From: Burkholderiales bacterium | GTDB lineage: Bacteria; Pseudomonadota; Gammaproteobacteria; Burkholderiales; Burkholderiaceae_C | Reading direction: 5' to 3' | Assembly (NCBI GenBank): GCA_947474755.1 | Contig: CANJJE010000001.1 | Span: 186,001-250,000 of the forward strand | Length of the DNA: 64,000 nucleotides | In this document: piece by piece, positions 19,923-28,432 of the stretch | Position numbering within the stretch: position 1 is the stretch's first letter | Layout: each line of letters begins with the position of its first letter | Program-made: the position numbers and the translations under genes | Notes under the pieces: model-generated | Seen by the model: the letters and a program-made list of their open reading frames with translations, nothing else | Database searches by the model: none | What the model was told of the DNA's origin: nothing

Positions 19923-21035
19923 CTAGGGGGCTGGAGTCAGTCGCAAGATCTGACCGCCATCGGTTGATAGATAGATCAGTCCGTCAGGGCCGACTTTGAC
20001 CTGCCTGAAACGTTCTCCCAGATCCTCGAGCAGCTTTTCTTCCTTGATGACCTTGCCATGGCTGTCCAGAACGATGCGGTGCAGGTGGTTGCCCGAGAGC
20101 GTAGCCAGAAACAAGTTTCCTTGAAACTTCGGAAAGGCTTTGGCGTTGTACTCCGCAATCCCGGACGGGCTTATCGAGGGAACCCAGTGGAAGAATGGTT
20201 GCATCATTCCGGCCTTGGCCTTTTCACCAATGGAAAGGCCCCAGTATTCTTTGCCGTAGGTAATGACCGGCCAGCCGTAATTGGCCCCGCGCTCTATGAT
20301 ATTCAATTCATCGCCGCCTCGAGGGCCGAACTCCACTTCGATTAACTTCCCGCGAGAGTCAATAATCAATCCCTGAGGATTGCGGTGCCCGTAACTCCAG
20401 ATTTCCGGCAAGGCACCAGGCACTCCGACAAAGGGGTTGTCGGGTGGAGCCACGCCTTCCTTTGTCAGGCGCAGGATCTTCCCGTGGTGAGTGTTCAAGT
20501 CTTGAGCGCTGTCTCTCTGGTTGCGCTCTCCCACCGTCATGAAGATGAACCCGTTCTTGTCGATGGCGATCCGCGAGCCAAAGTGGAGGCCGCCCGTTGC
20601 ATGGGCGTTTGCCCGGAAAAGTCTTTCGCCTTCCAGTTTTCGCTTGTCAGAGGAAAGCTTTCCACGGAACAGGCTCGTTGTAGCGCCCTTGGTGTCCGCG
20701 TCGGAATAGGTCAGGTAGATATCACCTGACTTTTGATCGATGTAGACGTCCAGAAGTCCACCCTGAGATTTACTGAACACTTTTGGGGCGCCGGCGATCT
20801 CATGAGATTTCCTGGTGTCGAGATCCAGGTATTTAAGTTTCCCATCTCGCTCGCTGAAAATTATTTCCCGTGCTTCTTCGGCACCAAGAAAATCAAATCC
20901 CCAGACGATGTCATCGCCAGAAAAAAGTTTTTCAACCGTAAATTTCTGGGCTTCCGATTCGTAGGTTTTGGAAAAACTCTCGTGCGAGAAAGCAGTGATG
21001 GAAAAAAAGCACAAAGAAAATATCAGTTTCTTCAT
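19923..21035 (-). CDS. PQQ-dependent aldose sugar dehydrogenase-like beta-propeller (YliI family)
   Basis: About 370 residues. A signal peptide (KKLIFSLCFFSITAFS) precedes a six-bladed soluble glucose dehydrogenase-type propeller. Family landmarks are GGLLDVYID, HFGSRIAIDKNG, GERNQRDSAQDLNTHHGK, WSYGHRNPQGL, GPRGGDELNIIE and NYGWPVITYG. Related E. coli YliI oxidises aldoses with PQQ in the periplasm. The start at 21035 has GGAAG 9 nt upstream. The gene is clearly less GC-rich than its neighbours and uses more AT-ending codons, a sign of acquisition from another source. PQQ genes are not in the window. Confidence 0.85.
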   Translation of the reverse strand: MKKLIFSLCFFSITAFSHESFSKTYESEAQKFTVEKLFSGDDIVWGFDFLGAEEAREIIFSERDGKLKYLDLDTRKSHEIAGAPKVFSKSQGGLLDVYIDQKSGDIYLTYSDADTKGATTSLFRGKLSSDKRKLEGERLFRANAHATGGLHFGSRIAIDKNGFIFMTVGERNQRDSAQDLNTHHGKILRLTKEGVAPPDNPFVGVPGALPEIWSYGHRNPQGLIIDSRGKLIEVEFGPRGGDELNIIERGANYGWPVITYGKEYWGLSIGEKAKAGMMQPFFHWVPSISPSGIAEYNAKAFPKFQGNLFLATLSGNHLHRIVLDSHGKVIKEEKLLEDLGERFRQVKVGPDGLIYLSTDGGQILRLTPAP

Positions 21036-21109
21036 CGAAGTCATCTTCCAGGTTTCAGGCATGCCGTACGGTCGTTGGCTTGTGCGATGGGGCTCGATCA
21101 CGGCCCGGG

Positions 21110-22465
21110 TCAAGCGGAATGTGTCGAAAGGTGCTCTGGCACCTGCACTTTCCACATCAGTTCGTCCTTGATCCGAAGTCGGAGAGTGTCGGCGGCCTCG
21201 GGTTCACCGTGCACCACGAAGGTCTGGCGAGGTGCAGTTTCGAAGCCGCGCATCCACGCCATCAGTCCGTCGGCGTCGGCATGGCCGGAGAAGCCCTCGA
21301 TCTGACTGACCTCGGCCCGGACGGGAACGTACTCGCCGTGAATCTTGACCTCTGACGCACCGCCCACGAGTTTGCCGCCGCGGGTTCCCGCCACCTGGAA
21401 TCCAGGGAAGGCGATGTGGTTTCTGGGATCGGGCGCCATGGTCTTCAGATGGTGCAACACCCGGCCTCCGGTGGCCATGCCGCTGGCGGAAATGATCACG
21501 CAGGGATAGCGCGCCCGTGTCAGTCGCTCCGATTGCTGCGGCGTCGTGACCATCGTGACGCCGTCGCTCAAGCCGCTGGCCTCCCTCGACGTGATCCGCA
21601 TGAGCCGCCGATGACGCTGGTAGAGCGCGGTGGCCTGGATGGCCATCGGGCTGTCCAGGAAGACAGGCATGTCCTGCGGGATCTGCCCTGCGGCCCGCAG
21701 ATCCTGCAGGCTGTGCAGAAGCGCCTGGGCGCGACCGACCGCGAAGGCCGGCAGCAAGACGCGACCGCCCCGACCCACGGTGTCGCGAATGATCTGGCCG
21801 AGTCTGGCGTCGGCGTCGTTGGGGGGGTGGTTGCGGTTGCCATAGGTCGATTCGACGAGCAGGACATCGGCCTGCGCGACATGCTGCGGCGGCGGCATGA
21901 GGACATCGTCGTCGCGACCCACGTCGCCGGAAAACACCAGCGACTCCGCGCCTGCGCGCAGCGTCACGGCCGAGGCCCCCAGCAGATGCCCGATCGGCGT
22001 CAGCGAGATGCGCACCGAACCCACTCGCACCTCACGCCCGGGCGGAATCGGGGTGATCTTGGCGATGGCCCGCTTTGCGTCGGCCACCGTGTACAGCGCC
22101 AGGGCTTTCGCGTGCTTCGAATACCCGTACTTGTTCGCCCGGCGCGCATCCTCTTCCTGCAACTTGGCGCTGTCGAGCAGCAGCACCTCGCAGAGGTCCC
22201 GCGTGGCCACGGACGCGTAGACCGGCCCGGTGTAGCCCTGTTTCACGAGCGAGGGCAGGTAGCCGCTGTGGTCCAGATGCGCGTGGCTGAGCACGACGGC
22301 ATCCAGCGCCTTGACCGGCACCGGAAACGCGGCCCAGTTGCGTTCGCGCAGCACCTTGAATCCCTGGAACAGACCACAGTCGAGCAGGATGTGCTGTCCG
22401 CCAAGCTCGACCAGGTGCCTGGAGCCTGTGACGGTATCGGCGCCGCCCAGGAAGCTGATCTTCAT
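21110..22465 (-). CDS. metallo-beta-lactamase/beta-CASP RNA-processing nuclease family protein
   Basis: 451 residues. The metallo-beta-lactamase core has HAHLDHSG (metal-binding HxHxDH), GHLLGAS and SGDVGRDDD. The beta-CASP insertion carries VESTYGNRNH and LPAFAVGRAQ, and the C-terminal RNA-specificity part has GMATGGRVLHHL, GFSGHADADGLMAW and VVHGEPEAADTLR. This is the CPSF-73/YsfJ-like architecture of RNA endonucleases/exonucleases, although the bacterial members are poorly studied. The ATG is preceded by GGGAGA. It is divergent from the DUF6502 gene. Confidence 0.9.
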   Translation of the reverse strand: MKISFLGGADTVTGSRHLVELGGQHILLDCGLFQGFKVLRERNWAAFPVPVKALDAVVLSHAHLDHSGYLPSLVKQGYTGPVYASVATRDLCEVLLLDSAKLQEEDARRANKYGYSKHAKALALYTVADAKRAIAKITPIPPGREVRVGSVRISLTPIGHLLGASAVTLRAGAESLVFSGDVGRDDDVLMPPPQHVAQADVLLVESTYGNRNHPPNDADARLGQIIRDTVGRGGRVLLPAFAVGRAQALLHSLQDLRAAGQIPQDMPVFLDSPMAIQATALYQRHRRLMRITSREASGLSDGVTMVTTPQQSERLTRARYPCVIISASGMATGGRVLHHLKTMAPDPRNHIAFPGFQVAGTRGGKLVGGASEVKIHGEYVPVRAEVSQIEGFSGHADADGLMAWMRGFETAPRQTFVVHGEPEAADTLRLRIKDELMWKVQVPEHLSTHSA

Positions 22466-22714
22466 GCTGGTTCTCCCCGTGCCGTGTTGATCCACGGCCC
22501 GTCAGTGTGGCGCTGCAGACCGTGTCGCTCGTGCCTGATGCGTTCAGGCGGATCCGAGTGTGCCACTCCCATGCCGGACTCGATCTGACCGAAGTCAAGC
22601 CCCGTCCGCGCGGCGCCGGGCGGTCGCGAGGCCTGCGGAAAAGGCGAGCCGGGTACCGGCATGGGGACCCGCGCAGTCGGCAACTTCTGGATACAGATTC
22701 GTACGACTCCCGCC

Positions 22715-22742
22715 TTGACTGTGCACTTTGCACATTTATGAT
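22715..22742 (+). promoter_or_regulatory. sigma70-type promoter with inverted repeat in its spacer
   Basis: TTGACT (22715-22720) and TATGAT (22737-22742) are separated by 16 nt. Within the spacer is a perfect inverted repeat TGTGCA-CTT-TGCACA (22720-22734), ideally placed for a repressor to block polymerase. The first sensible ATG of the downstream gene lies only 7 nt after the -10 hexamer, so the transcript may be leaderless. Confidence 0.6.
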
Positions 22743-22749
22743 GTGCGCC

Positions 22750-23661
22750 ATGTGCCCGCCTTCTGACATCGCCGATTCGAACCCGCCAACAGCCGCCACC
22801 TCTGCCGAGGATGAGGCCCTGGCGCAGGCCATCAATGGCGTGGTGCTCCCTCTGGCCCGCCTGGCCGTGGCCAAGGGCATGCCCTTCGCGCTGGTCGAGT
22901 CGCAGCTGAAACAGGCCTTCGTGCGGGCCGCACGTGAAGCGCATCCACATCTGCCGTCTCATCGTGCGGTCAGCCGCATCGCGACCACGACCGGGCTCAA
23001 CCGGCGCGAGGTGACGCGACTCACGCAAGTGCGCTCATCGCCGCCCCGGCGCCGCCCGGTCGCGGCCGAACTGTTTGCGCGCTGGGCCAACGACCCGGAT
23101 TACCAGAACTCTCACGGAGGTCCCTGCGTGCTGCCTCGCCAGGGCGAGGCGCTGAGCTTCGAATCGCTGGCCCACTCGGTGACGCGCGACGTCCATCCGC
23201 GCAGCCTGCTCGACGAGCTGCTGCGCCTGGGGCTGGCGGTTCACGACGCTGAACACGACACCGTCGCGTTGGTGCGCGACGCCTTTGTGCCGCGAGGCGA
23301 CGCCCAGAGAATCCTGAGCTTCCTTGGTGACAACGTCGGCGACCACCTGAGTGCGGCCGTGGCCAATGTGCTCGGCAACGGCCAGGAGCACCTGGAGCAG
23401 GCCGTCTTCGGCGACGAGCTTTCTGCGCAATCGATAGAGCGCATTCGTGGCTTGATCAGCGCGCAGTGGCGGGAGATAACCGCGGCCATGGTGCCCGCGA
23501 TCGAGTCGCTCATCGAACAGGACCGCGCGGCGGGACGTCTCCAGGATCGTCGCTTGCGGATCGGCCTTTACACCTTCACCGACAGCATGGATGGCACGGC
23601 GCCAGCCACGCCAGTAGGCCCCTTGACGCCAGCGCCTGCTGGCAACGCATTGAACCCCTGA
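22750..23661 (+). CDS. DUF6502 family protein
   Basis: 303-residue soluble protein of a family common in Burkholderiales and of unknown function. The N-terminal half has a predicted winged-helix character (LAQAINGVVLPLARLAVA, HRAVSRIATTTGLNRREVTRL), suggesting nucleic-acid binding; the middle carries FARWANDPDYQN and PRSLLDELLRLGL. The ATG at 22750 was chosen because earlier ATGs overlap the -10 element. It is followed 11 nt later by a DUF5666 lipoprotein gene, a pairing that recurs in this group, so the two probably work together. Confidence 0.8.
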   Translation: MCPPSDIADSNPPTAATSAEDEALAQAINGVVLPLARLAVAKGMPFALVESQLKQAFVRAAREAHPHLPSHRAVSRIATTTGLNRREVTRLTQVRSSPPRRRPVAAELFARWANDPDYQNSHGGPCVLPRQGEALSFESLAHSVTRDVHPRSLLDELLRLGLAVHDAEHDTVALVRDAFVPRGDAQRILSFLGDNVGDHLSAAVANVLGNGQEHLEQAVFGDELSAQSIERIRGLISAQWREITAAMVPAIESLIEQDRAAGRLQDRRLRIGLYTFTDSMDGTAPATPVGPLTPAPAGNALNP

Positions 23662-23672
23662 GGAGACCTTTC

Positions 23673-24965
23673 ATGCCGACCAAACTTCATCCCGTGTCCT
23701 CGCAGCGCGACGACACGACACGCTCGTGGTGGACGCCGGCAGCGAGTCTGCTCGCTGCGGTTCTGGTGACCACACTCGTCGCCTGCGGTGGCGGTGGCGG
23801 CGGTGGCAGCAGTGCAGGCGTCGGCACCGGCGGCACCGGCTCGTTTGCCGTGGGCACCATCAGCGGCTTCGGCTCCATCATCGTCAATGGCGTGCGCTAC
23901 GACGACAGCAGTGCAAGCATCGTCGACGATGACGACAGCAGCAGCAGTTCGAGCTCGCTGGCCATCGGTCAGGTGGTCGAGATTCGCGGCTCGGTGAACA
24001 GCGATGGCGTCACCGGCAAGGCGAGCAGCATTGCCTACTACGCCGCATTGAAGGGGCCGGTCACTGCCGTCAACGTGGGCGCTGGCACGGTGACGGTTTT
24101 CGGTCAAGTCGTGAACGTCACGGCGACCACGCTGTTCACGGAGGTCAGTGGTCTGGCTGCGCTGGCTGTGGGCAACGTCGTCGAGGTGTACGGGCTGCCA
24201 GCTGCTGGCGGCGCCATCACGGCCACCCGCATCGAGCGGGAAGCGACTTCCATTGCAGCGTTCAGCGGTGATTTCCGCATCCGTGGTCTCGTGTCCGGTC
24301 TGGTTGCCACATCACCCGGCCAGCGTTTCTCGGTGGGCTCGGTCACGGTGCAGACCGACAACGCCACGCAGATCGAAGGCACGGTCGCCAATGGTGTGTT
24401 CGTCCGGGTGCGGCTGGACAAGACCGCAATCGCTGCCGACACGTACACCGCCAAGCGCGTCAAGGTCAAGAACCGTGTGTACGAGAGCGGCGTCAACAAG
24501 GCTGAAGTGCAGGGTCTGATCAGTGAATACACCTTGCCGTCGGCAGAGTTCAAGGTCAACGGCTACGCGGTTCGACTGGGCACTTCGGTGACGTATGAGC
24601 GCGGTGCGGTCGGTAATCTGGCCAACGACGTTCGTATCGAAGCGAAGGGCGTCGTGACCAACGGCGTGCTGGTGATCAGCAAGGTCGAGTTCGACGACGA
24701 GAGCAACGCAGGCGGATCCGACGGCAGCAGCGCGCCATTCGAGTTCCGTGGCGTGGCAACCTGCAGCCCGACACCGTGCGGCAGCCCGACGGGCTCGATC
24801 CTGGTGCGCGGCGTGACCGTGCAGTACAACACGGCAACGACGCGGTTCGACGACGGCGTGACGACGGCCAATCTGAACGGCGCCAGGGTCGAGGTGAAGG
24901 CTATCGCTCAGTCGGGCTCTGGCGGCACCACCTTGTTGGCGACTCGCATCGAACTCGACAACTGA
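23673..24965 (+). CDS. DUF5666 domain lipoprotein
   Basis: 430 residues. A lipoprotein signal ends at LVAC followed by a run of glycines, so the mature protein is probably lipid-anchored in the envelope. The mature part holds repeated DUF5666-like beta domains (GTISGFGSIIVNGVRYD, IGQVVEIRGS, GLVATSPGQRFSVGSVTV, NDVRIEAKGVV). An Asp/Ser-rich stretch lies near residues 80-90. AGGAGA precedes the ATG. It is the second gene of an operon with DUF6502 and is followed by a strong terminator. Confidence 0.85.
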   Translation: MPTKLHPVSSQRDDTTRSWWTPAASLLAAVLVTTLVACGGGGGGGSSAGVGTGGTGSFAVGTISGFGSIIVNGVRYDDSSASIVDDDDSSSSSSSLAIGQVVEIRGSVNSDGVTGKASSIAYYAALKGPVTAVNVGAGTVTVFGQVVNVTATTLFTEVSGLAALAVGNVVEVYGLPAAGGAITATRIEREATSIAAFSGDFRIRGLVSGLVATSPGQRFSVGSVTVQTDNATQIEGTVANGVFVRVRLDKTAIAADTYTAKRVKVKNRVYESGVNKAEVQGLISEYTLPSAEFKVNGYAVRLGTSVTYERGAVGNLANDVRIEAKGVVTNGVLVISKVEFDDESNAGGSDGSSAPFEFRGVATCSPTPCGSPTGSILVRGVTVQYNTATTRFDDGVTTANLNGARVEVKAIAQSGSGGTTLLATRIELDN

Positions 24966-25000
24966 TCGCGTGCAATCCACCGGCGCATGCCGGTGATCTC

Positions 25001-25042
25001 AGCCCCGGCTTCTCTGCTCACGCAGGCTCCCGGGGCTTTTTT
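25001..25042 (+). terminator. rho-independent terminator after the DUF5666 gene
   Basis: AGCCCCGG (25001-25008) pairs with CCGGGGCT (25030-25037) across a 21-nt loop and is followed by a run of six T (25037-25042). It ends the DUF6502-DUF5666 unit. Confidence 0.85.
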
Positions 25043-25166
25043 CGGGCCCGCCACCCCGAGGAGAGCGGGCTGCCACAGGCCCGATACTTGCCGCCGCAGC
25101 GGTCTGGCCAGGTTGCGCTTTCTCGCAGTCTCGTCTGCTGGCTGTTTCTTGCCACTCGCCCGCCCG

Positions 25167-26210
25167 ATGACGATGACCTCGACGCCACCCGCCGATCCAG
25201 CCGCCCCCGTACGCACCTCCCGGCCGCTACGCGTCTTCGTGCTGGGTGCCACCGGCACCATCGGCCTTGCCACGGTGCGCGCACTGGTGCATCGCGGGCA
25301 CGAGGTCGTCTGTTTCATCCGTCCGCGCGCCGGCGTCGGCGGGGCGCTGGCGGCGCAGGACAGCGTGCGTCTGCTGGCTGGTGCTTCAGTCCGGTTCGGT
25401 GATGTCAGCAACCCCGCATCGCTCGCGCGGGACGGCTTTCGGGGTGAACCCTTCAATGCGCTGGTCTCCTGCCTGGCCTCGCGAACCGGTGCGCCCAAGG
25501 ATGCGTGGGCGATCGATCACCAGGCGCATCTGAATGCGCTGGCCGCGGCGCAGCAGGCTGGCGTCACGCAGTTCGTGCTGCTGTCGGCGATCTGCGTGCA
25601 AAAGCCATTGCTCGCCTTCCAGCATGCCAAGCTGGCCTTCGAGAAGGTGCTGATCGAGTCGGGCCTTTGCTACTCGATCGTGCGCCCCACCGCCTTCTTC
25701 AAGTCGCTGTCCGGGCAGATCGACCGGGTCCGCAAGGGCAAGCCGTTCCTCGTGTTCGGCGACGGCACGCTGACCGCCTGCAAGCCGATCAGCGACGACG
25801 ATCTGGGCGCCTACCTCGCCGATTGCCTCGACGACGTCAACCGCCACAACCGTGTGCTGCCGATCGGCGGGCCGGGCGAGGCGATCACTGCGCGCCAGCA
25901 GGGAGAGCAGCTGTTCGCGGCCCTGGGTCAGACTCCTCGTTTCAAGCAGGTGCCGGTTGCGCTGCTCGACGTGATCATTGCCGTGTTGACCACGCTGGGT
26001 CGCGTGGTGCCAGCGCTTGCGGCCAAGGCCGAGCTGGCGCGCATCGGGCGCTACTACGCCACCGAATCGATGCTGGTGCTCGATCCCGCCAGCGGTCGCT
26101 ACGACGCGGCAGCCACGCCGTCGACCGGAAGCGATACGCTGTTCGATCACTACGCGCGACTCGTGCGAGGGGAGGTCACCTCCGAGCGCGGCGACCACGC
26201 GGTGTTCTGA
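25167..26210 (+). CDS. BciA/DVR-like NAD(P)H-dependent reductase (8-vinyl reductase family)
   Basis: 347 residues. An extended SDR fold begins with VFVLGATGTIG (nucleotide-binding GxxGxxG, about residues 19-29). The middle has SCLASRTGAPKDAW, FVLLSAICVQKPLLAFQ and RPTAFFKSLSGQID, segments that strongly recall divinyl (proto)chlorophyllide 8-vinyl reductase BciA/DVR. In phototrophs this enzyme reduces the 8-vinyl group during bacteriochlorophyll synthesis. No photosynthesis genes are in the window, so it may be a relic, a remote part of a pigment pathway, or a paralog with another substrate. The start at 25167 lacks a clear ribosome site; ATG at 25173 is an alternative. Confidence 0.75.
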   Translation: MTMTSTPPADPAAPVRTSRPLRVFVLGATGTIGLATVRALVHRGHEVVCFIRPRAGVGGALAAQDSVRLLAGASVRFGDVSNPASLARDGFRGEPFNALVSCLASRTGAPKDAWAIDHQAHLNALAAAQQAGVTQFVLLSAICVQKPLLAFQHAKLAFEKVLIESGLCYSIVRPTAFFKSLSGQIDRVRKGKPFLVFGDGTLTACKPISDDDLGAYLADCLDDVNRHNRVLPIGGPGEAITARQQGEQLFAALGQTPRFKQVPVALLDVIIAVLTTLGRVVPALAAKAELARIGRYYATESMLVLDPASGRYDAAATPSTGSDTLFDHYARLVRGEVTSERGDHAVF

Positions 26211-26291
26211 TCGTCCTTCGGTGAGCGGCCGATGCCGACGCTGGCACCGACCGTCATCTCGAAGCCGCGGACATCGACCCGCGCGTGGATG

Positions 26292-28169
26292 TCAGTACGC
26301 CATCGTGACGGTGTACGCGCCGGCGTTACCGGTGGTGCGCAGTACCCGCGCCACCAGCGTGGAGGCCGTTGTCGCGCTGTTGGTCAAGGCTACCTTTTGC
26401 TGGCGCCCCTTCGCCCCGGGAACCATCAGCAATTGCCGACCATTGCTCAGGTAGATGACAAGACCAAACCCGGATGCGGAGCCGGCGGTCAGCGTGACGG
26501 TCACTGTCCTTCCCGCCGCCACTTCGAACTGGTAGTAATCGGTGTCCGTGGAGGTGCTGAGGGAGCCGGAGGCCACACTGGGCAGTGTCCTGATCTTCTG
26601 TGCCGCGGCGAGCGTGTTGTTGGGTTCGGCCTCCCTGACTTGCGTCACGCTCGGGACCGGCGCGGGCGCTGGCGTCGGAGCAGGTGCGGGTGGTGGCGTT
26701 GGTGCTGGCGTTGGTGTTGTTGATGGTGGCGGTGTCGTGGTGCTCTTGGCGGCGAGTGCGGCGCTCACTGCGGCGTTCGCGTTGACGATGCCCGCACCGC
26801 AGCCCGAGCACGCGGCCGGGAAGGCCCTTGCGGAGGACTTCAGCAGCGACTCGATCTGGTCGGGCGTCAGCGACGGGTTGACCGACAGCATCAGGGCCGC
26901 CACCCCGCTGACCACCGGCGTGGCCATCGAGGTGCCCACGATCGACGCATAGCTGTCGGCGCCCGGCGTCGTCGCCCCGGCGTTGAGGGTGGACAGCATC
27001 GCCGCGCCAGAGTCGCCGCCCGGCGCCGCCACGCTGACATTGGCGCCGAAGTTCGAATACGACGCCTTGCCGCCGGCCTTGCTGGTCGCGGCCACCGTGA
27101 TGACGCCGCTGCAGTTGGCCGGCGAACTGCCGGATGCGTTGGTGTTGGAGTTGCCGGCCGCGACGATGACGGAGGCGCCCTTGGCGCGTGCGGCATTGAC
27201 GGCGTTCTGGGAGGTGACATCGCAGGCGCCGTTGCCACCGAGCGACAGGTTGATGACCTTCGCCGGGTTCGGGTTCTGTGGCAGCCCGCTGACCGTGCCG
27301 CCCGCCGCCCACACGATCGCATCGGCGATGTCCGAGGTGTAGCCCCCGCAGCGTCCGAGGGCTCGCAGAGGCAGGATGCGCGCTCCAAAGGCCACGCCAG
27401 TGACGCCGATGCCGTTGCCGCCCGACGCTGCGGCGAGTCCGGCGACGTGAGTGCCGTGCCACGAGCTGTTCCTGGCCGCAGAGCCGGTGCCGCAGGCGCC
27501 TGCCGGAGCCCAATCGCCCGGGTCGGTGGGGTCGGCGTCACGGCCGCCGCCGTCGGCAGCAACCGTCGGGCTGGTGATGAAGTCGTAGCCCGGCAGCAGC
27601 CTGGCGGCCAGGTCGGCGTGCGAGCGCACGCCGGTGTCGATGACCGCAATGGTCACGCCCGTGCCGGTGGACTGGTTCCAGGCGTCCGGTGCACCGATGC
27701 CGCCGATCGCATCCGACAGCGCCCACTGCTGTGGATACAGCGCGTCGTTAGGAACGTACATCGGATGCAGGATGCGGTCGGGTTCGGCGTACTCGATGCT
27801 CGAGTCACCGCTGCGCAGGCTCTGGATCAGGTTGCCGAGTTCGTCCCGGTTCATGCGGCGACTGATCTGCATCACCTGGCTGCCGTTGTGCATTCGCCGC
27901 AGCGCCGAAACCTGCACACCCTGGCGGTTGCCGGCCACCGTGAAGGCGCTGCGCGAGCGCGCCGACATCACGTTCGTGGCGCCGTCGCGGTACTTGACGA
28001 TCAACCTGTCGGTGGTCGCGAGCGACTCCGCGCTCACCGAATCGGCCGAAGCGAACGTGGGGATCGGCTGCGAGACCGGCCTGCTGGACCAGGCCTGTGC
28101 GGGGGCGGCAACGAAAACCACCGAGGTCGCCAGGATCAGCGGTGTCGCCAGAAGTTTGCGCAATGTCAT
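26292..28169 (-). CDS. secreted subtilisin-like serine protease (S8) with PPC domain
   Basis: 625 residues. A signal peptide ends near AQA, a propeptide follows, then a subtilase domain with the triad Asp in AVIDTGV (about residue 177), His in WHGTHVAG (about 238) and Ser in GTSMATPV (about 411), and the oxyanion region VAAGNSN. A Pro/Thr/Ala linker leads to a C-terminal bacterial pre-peptidase domain (PPC; EAEPNNTLAAAQ, DYYQFEVAAGRTVTVTL). Secreted to the outside or periplasm. GAGG precedes the ATG at 28169. It is divergent from chrA. Confidence 0.92.
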   Translation of the reverse strand: MTLRKLLATPLILATSVVFVAAPAQAWSSRPVSQPIPTFASADSVSAESLATTDRLIVKYRDGATNVMSARSRSAFTVAGNRQGVQVSALRRMHNGSQVMQISRRMNRDELGNLIQSLRSGDSSIEYAEPDRILHPMYVPNDALYPQQWALSDAIGGIGAPDAWNQSTGTGVTIAVIDTGVRSHADLAARLLPGYDFITSPTVAADGGGRDADPTDPGDWAPAGACGTGSAARNSSWHGTHVAGLAAASGGNGIGVTGVAFGARILPLRALGRCGGYTSDIADAIVWAAGGTVSGLPQNPNPAKVINLSLGGNGACDVTSQNAVNAARAKGASVIVAAGNSNTNASGSSPANCSGVITVAATSKAGGKASYSNFGANVSVAAPGGDSGAAMLSTLNAGATTPGADSYASIVGTSMATPVVSGVAALMLSVNPSLTPDQIESLLKSSARAFPAACSGCGAGIVNANAAVSAALAAKSTTTPPPSTTPTPAPTPPPAPAPTPAPAPVPSVTQVREAEPNNTLAAAQKIRTLPSVASGSLSTSTDTDYYQFEVAAGRTVTVTLTAGSASGFGLVIYLSNGRQLLMVPGAKGRQQKVALTNSATTASTLVARVLRTTGNAGAYTVTMAY

Positions 28170-28432
28170 CAGATGCCTCGTGGGGTGCGAGGCCAACCCG
28201 TGGTGTCGGATTGGCAGCCCCGCTACCGTGGCGCTGTGCGCTGTAGGCCGGAGGCTTTGCGTCCCATGCTTTCACATGGTTTGCGGATCATTTGGCCGGA
28301 GTCTAGACGCAGCCGGCGTGCCGAAGCGGATTGCACGGCGCTGATCTCGCCCCAAGTGAGACATCCTGCTCGAATGATGCGTGCGCCGATGCGCATCGTG
28401 GCATCGCTTTCGAACCCCGCACAATTCGGCGC

